This document shows, one piece after another, positions 28,094-36,646 of a stretch of 64,000 nt of DNA (position 1 is the stretch's first letter; each line of letters begins with the position of its first letter). Below the pieces are notes generated by a model, which was given only the letters and a program-made list of their open reading frames with translations, was not told where the DNA came from and made no database searches. A program made the translations under genes and the position numbers. Origin of the DNA: JADFRG01 sp036986135 (GTDB lineage: Bacteria > Chloroflexota > Anaerolineae > Anaerolineales > E44-bin32). The stretch covers positions 124,001-188,000 of the forward strand of contig BTQZ01000002.1 in assembly GCA_036986135.1 (NCBI GenBank), given 5' to 3'.

Positions 28094-28127
28094 GGGCAAT
28101 TGCCCAAAAAGGCCCCTATGCTAGAAT
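28094..28127 (+). promoter_or_regulatory. Promoter with overlapping palindrome before the response regulator
   Basis: TTGCCC (28100-28105), 16 bp, TAGAAT (28122-28127), then 6 nt to the ATG at 28134, so the message should be leaderless. The 12-bp palindrome GGGCAATTGCCC (28094-28105) covers the -35 box and could be a repressor operator. Confidence 0.55.
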
Positions 28128-28133
28128 CCAGCC

Positions 28134-29180
28134 ATGGGCGCCCCCCGCATCATTATTGTTGACAACGATCACCAGGTCAGCAATACCTTACGTTCGAACC
28201 TTCATTTGTCCGGCCTAAGCTTCACGATCGTCGAAGCACCTTCCGGCGAAGAGGCCCTTTTAGAGCTTTCTAGAGGCGGTGTGGATTTAATGATCACCGA
28301 CCTGACCCTGCCAGGGATTTCGGGCCTTGAATTGCTCGAGAAGGCCAAGCGCGAAAGCCCGGATGCGCGGGCCATTGTCGTGACCGGGAGTCCCTCCGTG
28401 GAGGCCCGCGATCGTGCAGAAGAGCTGGGCGTTATTGCGTTTCTGACCAAGCCCATTCGAACTAGCCATTTCTTGGAGGCCGTGAACCGCGCACTGGATC
28501 TTAAGGGGAAAGATGGCGCTCATGCGGCTGAGGAGGAACGAGAGTTCATCGCCCAGTGGCTGATGGCGATGCAGAGCGAGCTGGGAGCGGAAGCTACATT
28601 CTTGATTGATGGTAGGGGAGAAATCGTTGTGGAGGCTGGTGAAATCGATGCGGTGGATCTCACGATGGCGCTCCCTTCGCTGATGTCCGCCTTTGAGGCT
28701 GGAGTGGAGATCAGCGGCGTGCTCCAGAAGGAAGTACCCGCGAATTTTATGTATTTTGACGGAGAAAGCTACGATTTCTATCAGGCAAGCGTCGGTGCGG
28801 ATCACGCGCTGGTAATCGTCTTTGAGTCGAGGAAGGGGGCCAAGCAGATTGGGGCTGTGCTGCAATATAGTCGTCAGGTGGCCACGGAGCTGGTGAGTGG
28901 CCTATATAGCGTCGGGGAGGCAAGGGTGACAACTTCAACTTCCCGCTCGGGTGACAAGAAAGAGAAGAAAGAATCTGAGCGGAATGGGGACATCCCCACT
29001 AGAGAAGTGAAGGAGTCAGATCTCGAGACTGCTGCCAGTTCAGTGAGCAAGAAGGGGGCCGAGGATTATTGGGATGAGGCCAACGAGAAATCGGACGGAA
29101 CGGGTCCGATCGACCAAAGCATGCTCACTTTCGATGAGGCGCAGAAACGGGGTCTGCTCCGCAAAGAATCCGAAGACTGA
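28134..29180 (+). CDS. Response regulator with roadblock/LC7-like output domain
   Basis: 348 residues. Residues 1-120 are a complete receiver: acidic D10 and D12, phospho-acceptor D56 (LMITDLTLPG), T84 and K106 (FLTKP). Residues about 135-265 look like a roadblock/LC7 fold (ATFLIDGRGEIVVEAGEID, ALVIVFESRKG), the type used with small MglA-like GTPases or in two-component scaffolds. The tail (270-348) is charged and probably disordered. No DNA-binding domain, histidine kinase or GTPase gene is nearby, so it is an orphan regulator acting through protein contacts. Confidence 0.82.
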   Translation: MGAPRIIIVDNDHQVSNTLRSNLHLSGLSFTIVEAPSGEEALLELSRGGVDLMITDLTLPGISGLELLEKAKRESPDARAIVVTGSPSVEARDRAEELGVIAFLTKPIRTSHFLEAVNRALDLKGKDGAHAAEEEREFIAQWLMAMQSELGAEATFLIDGRGEIVVEAGEIDAVDLTMALPSLMSAFEAGVEISGVLQKEVPANFMYFDGESYDFYQASVGADHALVIVFESRKGAKQIGAVLQYSRQVATELVSGLYSVGEARVTTSTSRSGDKKEKKESERNGDIPTREVKESDLETAASSVSKKGAEDYWDEANEKSDGTGPIDQSMLTFDEAQKRGLLRKESED

Positions 29181-29214
29181 CCATCCACCTGGCTAATATC
29201 AGACCCGGTGGCTA

Positions 29215-29255
29215 CGCGCGCAGGACAGGCCATTCGGCTGCGCGCGCAGGACAGG
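29215..29255 (+). repeat. 15-bp direct repeat upstream of tRNA-Gln
   Basis: CGCGCGCAGGACAGG occurs at 29215-29229 and 29241-29255, start to start 26 bp. No function is evident. Confidence 0.7.
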
Positions 29256-29277
29256 AAGCCAAGAATCTTGGTGATGA

Positions 29278-29283
29278 TACAAT
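29278..29283 (+). promoter_or_regulatory. Possible -10 element of tRNA-Gln
   Basis: TACAAT ending 14 nt before the tRNA 5' end. No clear -35 box. Confidence 0.35.
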
Positions 29284-29297
29284 GAGCCCCTGTTCCT

Positions 29298-29368
29298 TGG
29301 GGCGTGGTGTAATGGCAGCACAACGGACTTTGGATCCGTTGATCCAGGTTCGAATCCTGGCGCCCCAG
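29298..29368 (+). tRNA. tRNA-Gln (anticodon UUG)
   Basis: The cloverleaf can be folded by eye: acceptor TGGGGCG / CGCCCCA, anticodon stem ACGGA / TCCGT around the loop CTTTGGA (anticodon TTG at positions 34-36), T arm CCAGG-TTCGAAT-CCTGG, discriminator G. The 3' CCA is not encoded (GCC T follows). Confidence 0.95.
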
Positions 29369-29476
29369 CCTGGCGAAATCCCCGATTTGAACTCACACTA
29401 GCCCGCAGACCTAGAGTGTCCGAAGACCCTCCGCAGATCTCACAATCAACCCCCGTCCAATTGAGATGTCGCAATC

Positions 29477-30829
29477 ATGCGAAGTGAGTCAATCATCCTA
29501 GCCGCCGGCCTTGGCACGCGCATGAATTCCGCTGTGCCGAAGCTGTTGCTTCCGCTTGCCGGTCGGCCCATGATCCGATGGTCAACGAGCGCGTGCCGGG
29601 AGGCGACCGGAAGCGAGCCGTATCTGATCGTACCCTCGGAGGGAGCGGCCATAGGTGATGCAGCTGGTGCTTCGTCGAGATTAATCGAACAGGCGGACCC
29701 GCTCGGCACCGGCCACGCCGTGCTGCAGGCGGCAGAAAGACTGAATGGCCAGTCCGAACTGGTTCTGGTCGTCAATGCGGATATGCCGTTGCTCAGCGCC
29801 GACACGCTGCGCTCCCTCGTGGAGGCGCAGTCCAAGAGCGCCGGGGTCGTTACGTTGCTGTCCACAATCAGTGAGCGGTCCGGTGGCTTCGGTCGGGTAA
29901 TACGGGATGAAGCAGGATCTGTCGTGGCCATTGTGGAGGAGGCGCAGGCCAGCTCGGATCAGCTTGCGCTCACCGAGCTTAACGTCGGAGCATACTGTTT
30001 TGACTCCGAGTGGCTATGGGCAGAGCTGGCCAATGTGAAGATCTCTGCCAAGGGGGAGTACTACCTGACAGATGTGGTAGGGCTGGCCGCCAAAGGCGGC
30101 CAGGGGATCGGTGCAATTAGGGTCAGCGACTCAGACGAAACCATCGGGGTCAACACCATGGAACACCTGGCCCAGGCGGAGGCAGCTGCGAGGAGAAGGA
30201 TCAACGGCAAATGGATGGCGGCCGGGGTCAGGATGATCGACCCGGACGCAACCTACATTGACGCAGAGGTTAAGATCGGTCCGGGTACCGTGCTGCTTCC
30301 TAATACGCATCTCGGGGGCCAGACGGTCGTCGGCGACGACTGCCAGATCGGCCCTAATTCTATTCTCCGGAATGCTGAAATCGCAGACGGCTGCGTAATC
30401 GAAGCCTCCGTGGTGGACGAGGCGGTGCTAGCGGCCGGGGTGGATGTGGGTCCATTCGCGAGATTGCGGCCTGGTGCCAGGTTGGGGCCGGGTGTGCACG
30501 TCGGCAATTTCGGTGAGATCAAGGACAGCACACTCGGCGCCGGCGTAAAGGTTGGCCATTTCTCGTATCTTGGTGACGCTACGATCGGCGAAAATGTCAA
30601 TATCGGCGCCGGCACCATTACCTGCAATTACGATGGCAAGAAAAAGAACGCCACGACCATCGGTGAAGGCGCCTTCATCGGAAGTGATACGATGCTGGTG
30701 GCGCCCGTCACTATTGGCGTTGGCGCTCGCACCGGAGCGGGGGCGGTGGTCACAAAGGATGTTCCGGACCGCACCCTGGCCGCGGGTGTACCGGCGCGCG
30801 TGATCCGCAGATTAGGCCCCCATGATTGA
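29477..30829 (+). CDS. glmU: Bifunctional GlcN-1-P acetyltransferase / GlcNAc-1-P uridyltransferase
   Basis: 450 residues, the usual size. The N-terminal pyrophosphorylase domain opens with LAAGLGTRMNSAVPK (8-22) and has an NADMPLLS metal/nucleotide segment. The C-terminal half is a left-handed beta-helix of hexapeptide repeats with the acetyltransferase residues in KVGHFSYLGDATIG and NYDGKKKNATTIG. GlmU makes UDP-GlcNAc for peptidoglycan and glycans. Its end overlaps the next gene by 8 bp. Confidence 0.95.
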   Translation: MRSESIILAAGLGTRMNSAVPKLLLPLAGRPMIRWSTSACREATGSEPYLIVPSEGAAIGDAAGASSRLIEQADPLGTGHAVLQAAERLNGQSELVLVVNADMPLLSADTLRSLVEAQSKSAGVVTLLSTISERSGGFGRVIRDEAGSVVAIVEEAQASSDQLALTELNVGAYCFDSEWLWAELANVKISAKGEYYLTDVVGLAAKGGQGIGAIRVSDSDETIGVNTMEHLAQAEAAARRRINGKWMAAGVRMIDPDATYIDAEVKIGPGTVLLPNTHLGGQTVVGDDCQIGPNSILRNAEIADGCVIEASVVDEAVLAAGVDVGPFARLRPGARLGPGVHVGNFGEIKDSTLGAGVKVGHFSYLGDATIGENVNIGAGTITCNYDGKKKNATTIGEGAFIGSDTMLVAPVTIGVGARTGAGAVVTKDVPDRTLAAGVPARVIRRLGPHD

Positions 30830-32120
30830 ACCCATATTCGCCCTAACGCTATTGCCGCTCTTATTAATTGCCGAGGCGGTGCTTGCTGCCGCGCGCAGCT
30901 CGCTGGTCAATAGTCGGCCAGCTAAGCTCCAGCGCCTGGTGGAGGAAGGGGCCGCCGGGAGCGAGCTAGCCGCGCGCATTGTGGAAGACTCCTTGAGCCT
31001 GCTCCTATCGCTGAGAATCGCTGTGGCCATCGTTCGACTGCTAGCGATCGGAGTCGCAGCCGCGACCTACCTGGGCCTCGCAAACGGCTTGCCAGGATTC
31101 TTTCTGACACTCGCCGCCACCGGACTCGTGATGAGTATCGTGGAGTTTCTAGCTGAGGGTCTTGTTATGCGGGAGCCCGAAGCCTGGGCACTGCGTCTCG
31201 GCCCCGTGGTTGCCGTTCTGGAAATCGCGCTTTCGCCCATAGTTCGTCTCATGCTGAGATTGGGTGGGGAGGTCTCTGCAAATCAAAACGGGCCCCTGCA
31301 TACGTTGGTAACGGAAGCGGAGATCATGACTCTCGTGGATGCCGGCGAAGAAGGCGGTTCCATAGAGCAAGACGAGAAAGACATGATTTATTCCATATTT
31401 CGGCTAGACGACACGCTGGCGCGGGAAGTGATGATTCCACGTATTGACATACAGGCGCTGGAAGAATCCACCCCCATCCCCAAAGCCACCGATTTGCTGT
31501 TGAAGACTGGCTATTCTCGGGCTCCGGTTTTCCGAGAAAGCATCGATAACGTGATCGGCTTGATTTATGTAAAAGATCTATTGGACGCCTGGCGCGCAGG
31601 GAATTATGAACGTCCCATCGGGGAACTCATGCGTGAAGCCTTCTTCGTACCGGAGGCCAAGAAGGTCGATGACCTGTTGGAGGAAATGCAGGACAGCCGC
31701 TTCCACCTGGCGATCGTGGTAGATGAATATGGAGGCACGGCCGGCCTGGTGACCATCGAGGATATCGTCGAGGAGATCGTCGGTGAGATCCGGGACGAGT
31801 ATGATTTCGCCGAAGAGGCAAGCTACCAGCAAGTAGAGGACGGTGAATACATCTTCAGTGGTGGAATCGATCTGGACGATGTCAATCAAATCGCCGATGC
31901 AGATCTACCCAAGGATGCAGGTGAGACTCTGGGAGGCTTCATCTACAGCGAACTTGGGCGCGTGCCCTCTCCCGGCGACAAGCTCGAATCGGGCGGCTTA
32001 GAGCTCGTTGTAGATCAAGTTGTTCGGCGGCGGATCCGCCGCGTCCGCGCGAGACGGATCGCTCCTTTATCCGACGCGCCCTATGGGAGCAAGAAGAACG
32101 GAGCGACAGATGGCGCCTGA
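30822..32120 (+). CDS. CNNM/CorC-type membrane protein with CBS pair
   Basis: 432 residues. An N-terminal DUF21/CNNM-type region has about four membrane spans (to about residue 145). After EIMTLVDAGEEGGSIEQDEK comes a tandem CBS module (about 190-325; VMIPRIDIQALEE, YSRAPVFRESIDNVIGLIYV, VVDEYGGTAGLVTIEDIVEE). A CorC/HlyC domain follows near 345-425 (GGIDLDDVNQ, TLGGFIYSELGRVPSPGDKL). The family includes Mg2+/Co2+ transport or export proteins and is often misnamed hemolysin. Translationally coupled to glmU and cdd. Confidence 0.9.
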   Translation: MIEPIFALTLLPLLLIAEAVLAAARSSLVNSRPAKLQRLVEEGAAGSELAARIVEDSLSLLLSLRIAVAIVRLLAIGVAAATYLGLANGLPGFFLTLAATGLVMSIVEFLAEGLVMREPEAWALRLGPVVAVLEIALSPIVRLMLRLGGEVSANQNGPLHTLVTEAEIMTLVDAGEEGGSIEQDEKDMIYSIFRLDDTLAREVMIPRIDIQALEESTPIPKATDLLLKTGYSRAPVFRESIDNVIGLIYVKDLLDAWRAGNYERPIGELMREAFFVPEAKKVDDLLEEMQDSRFHLAIVVDEYGGTAGLVTIEDIVEEIVGEIRDEYDFAEEASYQQVEDGEYIFSGGIDLDDVNQIADADLPKDAGETLGGFIYSELGRVPSPGDKLESGGLELVVDQVVRRRIRRVRARRIAPLSDAPYGSKKNGATDGA

Positions 32121-32520
32121 CCGGGCTTCAGTGCAAGATCTTATTGAACGCGCGCGCGAGGCTCGTCATCGGGCCTACGCCCCATATTCCGAGTATCCAG
32201 TGGGCGCCGCATTGCTCGCACGCTCGGGCCGGATCTTTGAAGGGGCCAATGTCGAGAATGCGGCGTACCCGACGAGCATGTGCGCCGAACGAATTGCCGC
32301 TTTTACCGCGGTTACCCAGAGGGAGCGTGCCTTCGAGGCGATAGCCGTCGTGACCCAAAACGGAGGCGCACCGTGCGGTGCCTGCCGCCAAGTTCTTTCA
32401 GAGTTTGGCGGGGATTTGCTCGTAATCGTGGCCGACGTCGACGGCAAGATCCATCTAGAAACCAAGCTCAAGGATCTAATTCCCCACGCCTTCGGACCCC
32501 AGGATTTGGTCCAGCCTTAA
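32110..32520 (+). CDS. cdd: Cytidine deaminase
   Basis: 136 residues, starting at an ATG that overlaps the previous gene by 11 bp. The zinc site of the tetrameric cytidine deaminases is complete: C58-A-E60 (catalytic Glu in MCAERIA) and PCGAC (C89, C92). GANVENAAYPTSMC is the family signature. It converts cytidine and deoxycytidine to uridine forms in pyrimidine salvage. Confidence 0.95.
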   Translation: MAPDRASVQDLIERAREARHRAYAPYSEYPVGAALLARSGRIFEGANVENAAYPTSMCAERIAAFTAVTQRERAFEAIAVVTQNGGAPCGACRQVLSEFGGDLLVIVADVDGKIHLETKLKDLIPHAFGPQDLVQP

Positions 32521-32561
32521 GCCTCTACTTTTCCCCTGGAGGCCTTAAAAGGCCGCGCTGG

Positions 32562-32567
32562 TATAAT
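32562..32567 (+). promoter_or_regulatory. -10 element directing a leaderless recO message
   Basis: Consensus TATAAT whose last bases overlap an in-frame ATG (32566). The GTG at 32575 starts exactly 7 nt behind it, where transcription should begin. Just upstream is an inverted repeat GGCCTT-AA-AAGGCC (32541-32554). Confidence 0.6.
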
Positions 32568-32574
32568 GCCGCGC

Positions 32575-33375
32575 GTGTCCCACCGCAGCCGACTCTATAG
32601 GACAGAATCGATCGTCCTTCGCCGTCAAGACCTGGGGGAGACCGATCGGATTATCACCCTTTTCACGCCCGCCTACGGTAAGCTGCGGGCGGTGGCCAAG
32701 GGTATCCGCCGGCCAGGCTCCAAGAAGGCCGGGCACCTGGAGCCGTTTACACGAAGCAATCTGCTGGTCGCCAAGGGACGCGATCTCGACATCGTTACGC
32801 AGGCAGAAACGATCGACGCCTATCCAAAGCTGAGGCAAGATCTCGATCGCCTCGGCCAAGCGGCCTATGCGATCGAGTTGGTGGATCGCTTCGGTGTACA
32901 AGAATCCGAATCGCAAGCTCTCTACCATCTCACCGCTAGAACGCTTGAGCGGCTCGACCGCGAAACAGAGACGGCCGCTCCGCTGCGGTACTTCCAGGTA
33001 CGGCTCTTGGATCTTTCCGGCTACCGACCAGAACTGCACCATTGTGTCAATTGCTTGGAAGAGGGTCAACCGCAGGACCAGTTCTTCTCCGCTAACGAGG
33101 GCGGCTTACTATGCCCGAACTGCGGGCCCAGGAATCCGTACGCTCGGCCACTTTCTCTTGGGGCGCTCAAGGTACTCCGTCACTACCAACGCCATGGGTA
33201 TGAAGAGGCTTCCCGCCCGCAAGTCAGCAGATCGGTGGCCCTTGAATTAGAGAACCTTATGGAGAGCTACCTCAACCATTTGGTTGAGCGTGATCTTCAT
33301 GTTCCGTCCTTCGTGCGGCAGGTCAGGGAGGTGCGGGAGGCGGGCTATGGGTCCCGGGGCACAAAGTCGGGTTGA
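32575..33375 (+). CDS. recO: DNA repair protein RecO
   Basis: 266 residues. GTG 32575 is preferred over ATG 32566 because the ATG lies inside the -10 box. The N-terminal OB fold is recognisable (ESIVLRRQDLGETDRIITLF, YGKLRAVAKGIRRPGSKKAG). The C-terminal helical domain contains a zinc-type motif CVNCLEE...LLCPNCG. RecO loads RecA onto SSB-coated DNA in the RecFOR pathway and anneals strands. Confidence 0.92.
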   Translation: MSHRSRLYRTESIVLRRQDLGETDRIITLFTPAYGKLRAVAKGIRRPGSKKAGHLEPFTRSNLLVAKGRDLDIVTQAETIDAYPKLRQDLDRLGQAAYAIELVDRFGVQESESQALYHLTARTLERLDRETETAAPLRYFQVRLLDLSGYRPELHHCVNCLEEGQPQDQFFSANEGGLLCPNCGPRNPYARPLSLGALKVLRHYQRHGYEEASRPQVSRSVALELENLMESYLNHLVERDLHVPSFVRQVREVREAGYGSRGTKSG

Positions 33376-33495
33376 CTGCTCCTACGCTTCAGGCCACATA
33401 GCGCGTATGCCCGAAGCCGAGAGGGAAATGTTCACGGATCCCACCATGAGCAATGCTCGCATAAGGTCCAGATCATTAGCGCTGGTTAATAGGCA

Positions 33496-36477
33496 GTGCT
33501 GACCTTCCAAGAGGCGGTCTTCGCCCTCGAGAGATTTTGGGCCAATGAGGGCTGCCTAATTTGGCAGCCTTACTATTCGCAGATCGGCGCGGGCACGATG
33601 AATCCAGCAACGTTCCTGCGTGTACTGGGTCCGGAGCCGTGGCGAGTGGCGTACGTTGAACCCTCCGTCCGGCCGGACGATGCCCGCTACGGAGAAAACC
33701 CAAATCGCATGGGTCTCTTCTATCAGTACCAGGTGATCCTCAAGCCGGAACCTGGCGACCCGCAGGAACTCTACCTGCGTTCATTGAAGGCGCTCGGAAT
33801 CGACCCCCTAAAACACGACATACGGTTTGTGGAAGACAACTGGGAGCAGCCGGCCCTCGGCGCCTGGGGCCTCGGCTGGGAGGTCTGGCTGGATGGGCTC
33901 GAGATCACACAGTTCACCTATTTTCAGCAGGCCGGCGGCCAGAACCTGGACCCGGTCTCGGTCGAGTTGACCTATGGCCTGGAGAGAATCCTCATGGCCA
34001 TTCAAGGGGTCACGCACTTTGCGGACATTCAGTGGGACGATCGCAGGACCTACGGGGACGTCAACCTGGCCGCCGAGCAGCAGCACAGCCGATACTACTT
34101 CGAGGTTGCCGATGTCGAGCAGCTCCGCAATATGTTCGATGGATACGAGGCGGAGGCCGACCGCGCCCTGCAGGCCGGCCTCACGGTGCCAGCCTATGAC
34201 CAGCTGCTGAAATGCTCGCATGCCTTTAATGTGTTGGATACCCGCGGCTCCGTGGGCGTCACCGAGAGGGCCGCCTACTTCGGCAGGATGCGTCGAATTG
34301 CTCGCGCAGTCGCCGAACTGTATCTGCAGGAACGCGAGCAGGCGGGCTATCCCTGGCTGGAACCGGATGCACCGGCGGAGCCGGTCGAAGAACCTGAAGA
34401 GCTGCCCGGCCCTGATCGGCACTCAACCTTCATTCTAGAAATAGGCACTGAGGAACTTCCGGCTTCCGATCTCACGCGTGCGCTGGAGCAGCTCGAGGCA
34501 TCGATCGAGCCCATGCTCTCAGACACCCGTCTGGAGCACGGCTCGATTCGGGTCATGGGCACGCCACGTCGTCTGATCGCTTTGGTGGAGGACCTGGCGC
34601 CGAGGCAATCCAGCAGGGACCGCATTCTGAAGGGGCCGCCGTGGGCGAAGGCCTACGACGCCGACGGCAATCCGACTCCTGCTGCGGCCGGCTTCGCGAG
34701 CAGCTCGGGAGTTGAGGTTGAGGATCTCAGGGAACAACAAATGAATGGCGGCACCTACGCGGTGGCCGCGGTGCGCGAGCGTGGCGGACCCGCACGGCAA
34801 GCCCTCGCAGATGCGCTGCCCGGGGTGATCGCCGGTCTGCGCTTTGACAAGGCCATGCGCTGGGACAGTCTGGGTACAGCATTTTCCCGCCCTATTCGCT
34901 GGTTGCTCGCCGTTCACGGCGAGAGTGTCGTCCCCTTTGCGTACGGCAGTCTACGGAGTGGCAGAACCGGTCGCGGGCTGCGTGGCTCCGATCCTGTAGA
35001 GCTGCATATCCAAAATGCGGAGGCGTATTTCAAAGCGCTGGAAGCGCAAGAGATCATCGCGGACCCCGAGCTCAGGCGATCCGAAATCCAAAAGCAGATC
35101 GAGCATCTCTCGACCGAGGTTTCCGGCTCCGTGGGGTACGACGCTGAGCTGCTTCAGGAGGTCACGAACCTGGTAGAGGCGCCGCATGCGCTGCTGGGAA
35201 AGTATGAAGAAGCCTTCCTGGACCTTCCCCGCCAGGTTCTTATCGCGGTGATGAAGGTCCATCAGCGCTACTTCCCCTTGGAGGCGGACGGCAAGCTGCT
35301 GCCGAATTTCATTGTGGTGTCGAACGGCCGCCGCGACTCTTCGGAGGTCGTGATCCGCGGGAACGAAGACGTCATCCGCGCGCGCTTTGCGGACGCTAAA
35401 TACTTCGTGGCGCGTGACCTGGAACAACCGCTAGAAGGCTATGTGGAAAAGCTCCGCACATTGACATTTCAAACCGACCTAGGCTCCATGCTGGACAAAA
35501 CCTATCGACTCGAAGCGCTGACGGCGACGGTGGCCGAACATCTCGACCTCTCCGACAAAGAGGGACAAACCGCGGTCCGCGCGGCTCAGCTGTGTAAGGC
35601 GGACCTTGCGACCCTGATGGTAGTCGACATGACTTCGCTGCAGGGATCCATGGGAAGGTACTACGCCAGGCAATCCGGTGAGACGGAAGGCGTAGCGCAA
35701 GCGATCTTCGAACATTATCTCCCGCGCTTCTCGGGCGACGAAATGCCCGCCTCAGAAGCTGGAACCGTGTTGGCGTTGGCAGATCGATTGGACTCTGTCA
35801 TCGGTCTCTTTTCGGTCGGCGTCCAGCCTACCGGGACCCGTGATCCTTTTGGATTGCGACGAAGCGCCGTGGGGTTGGTGCAGATCCTGGTTGAAAGAGA
35901 TCTCAGCCTCGACCTATCTGCGGCTCTGGGCTGGGCGTGGAATGGGTACGATCGGGGAGGAGAGGTCGAAGCGCTGGATAAAAGCCTAGCATTCATCATC
36001 CGGCGCCAGCAGCAGCTCCTTCTCGATCGAGGGGTTCCGCACGATGTTGTAGCGGCCGTGCTCGCGGAGCAGGGCCACGATCCGGCAGGCGCGGCCTTAG
36101 CGGTCGGTGAATTGGCGGCGTGGGTGAACAAGCGGGACTGGTCGAAAACGCTGCAGGCCTACTCCCGCTGTGCCCGGATTACACGCGATCTTGCGCAAAC
36201 CTATGAATTCGACGAAAAGCTGGTCGAGCAGGCCTCGACGCGCGCATTATATGAGGCTTTGACAAACGCCGAGAACGCGGAACGAGGTCCCCCCGACTCA
36301 ATGAACGACTTCCTCACGGCCTTCGAGCCTATGATCCCCGCCATCGACCGTTTCTTTGAGGATGTCATGGTCATGACCGAGGACGAGGCGTTACGAGAGA
36401 ATCGCCTGGCGCTGCTTCAGCGGGTGGTGCAGCTTGCTTGCGGGGTCGTTGACCTATCCAAGCTGGAAGGTTTTTAG
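33496..36477 (+). CDS. glyQS: Glycyl-tRNA synthetase, fused alpha and beta chains
   Basis: 993 residues from GTG. Residues 1 to about 290 are the alpha (GlyQ) catalytic chain: MLTFQEAVFALERFWANEGC, QPYYSQIGAGTMNPATFLRV, and FTYFQQAGG. After an acidic Pro/Glu linker (about 290-309) comes the full beta (GlyS) chain starting STFILEIGTEELPASDL, with the HD-like middle and an anticodon-binding C-terminus. Most bacteria make these as two proteins; a single chain is known from chlamydiae and plastids. The sum length fits a clean fusion with no loss. Confidence 0.95.
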   Translation: MLTFQEAVFALERFWANEGCLIWQPYYSQIGAGTMNPATFLRVLGPEPWRVAYVEPSVRPDDARYGENPNRMGLFYQYQVILKPEPGDPQELYLRSLKALGIDPLKHDIRFVEDNWEQPALGAWGLGWEVWLDGLEITQFTYFQQAGGQNLDPVSVELTYGLERILMAIQGVTHFADIQWDDRRTYGDVNLAAEQQHSRYYFEVADVEQLRNMFDGYEAEADRALQAGLTVPAYDQLLKCSHAFNVLDTRGSVGVTERAAYFGRMRRIARAVAELYLQEREQAGYPWLEPDAPAEPVEEPEELPGPDRHSTFILEIGTEELPASDLTRALEQLEASIEPMLSDTRLEHGSIRVMGTPRRLIALVEDLAPRQSSRDRILKGPPWAKAYDADGNPTPAAAGFASSSGVEVEDLREQQMNGGTYAVAAVRERGGPARQALADALPGVIAGLRFDKAMRWDSLGTAFSRPIRWLLAVHGESVVPFAYGSLRSGRTGRGLRGSDPVELHIQNAEAYFKALEAQEIIADPELRRSEIQKQIEHLSTEVSGSVGYDAELLQEVTNLVEAPHALLGKYEEAFLDLPRQVLIAVMKVHQRYFPLEADGKLLPNFIVVSNGRRDSSEVVIRGNEDVIRARFADAKYFVARDLEQPLEGYVEKLRTLTFQTDLGSMLDKTYRLEALTATVAEHLDLSDKEGQTAVRAAQLCKADLATLMVVDMTSLQGSMGRYYARQSGETEGVAQAIFEHYLPRFSGDEMPASEAGTVLALADRLDSVIGLFSVGVQPTGTRDPFGLRRSAVGLVQILVERDLSLDLSAALGWAWNGYDRGGEVEALDKSLAFIIRRQQQLLLDRGVPHDVVAAVLAEQGHDPAGAALAVGELAAWVNKRDWSKTLQAYSRCARITRDLAQTYEFDEKLVEQASTRALYEALTNAENAERGPPDSMNDFLTAFEPMIPAIDRFFEDVMVMTEDEALRENRLALLQRVVQLACGVVDLSKLEGF

Positions 36478-36570
36478 GCTCGCGGCGTGCCCTTCGCGCG
36501 AGTGTTACATAGTTGGAAGGATAAAGGTACTAGCGATTGAGCCCAAAGAGTAGAACAAACGTAGTTATCA

Positions 36571-36599
36571 TTGCTACCCAATTGGCGCGAGTCTATAAT
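36571..36599 (+). promoter_or_regulatory. Promoter of the dnaG-rpoD operon
   Basis: TTGCTA (36571-36576), 17 bp, TATAAT (36594-36599), with about 40 nt of leader before the dnaG ATG. It matches the housekeeping sigma consensus closely. Confidence 0.7.
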
Positions 36600-36646
36600 C
36601 GCGGCCCATTTTTCATGGAACATCTCATGCAAGCACTGAAAACCAA

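Noticed and set aside
32566..32574. ATG start for recO three codons upstream of the chosen GTG
   Set aside because: The ATG overlaps the TATAAT box, so it would not be in a transcript started from this promoter.
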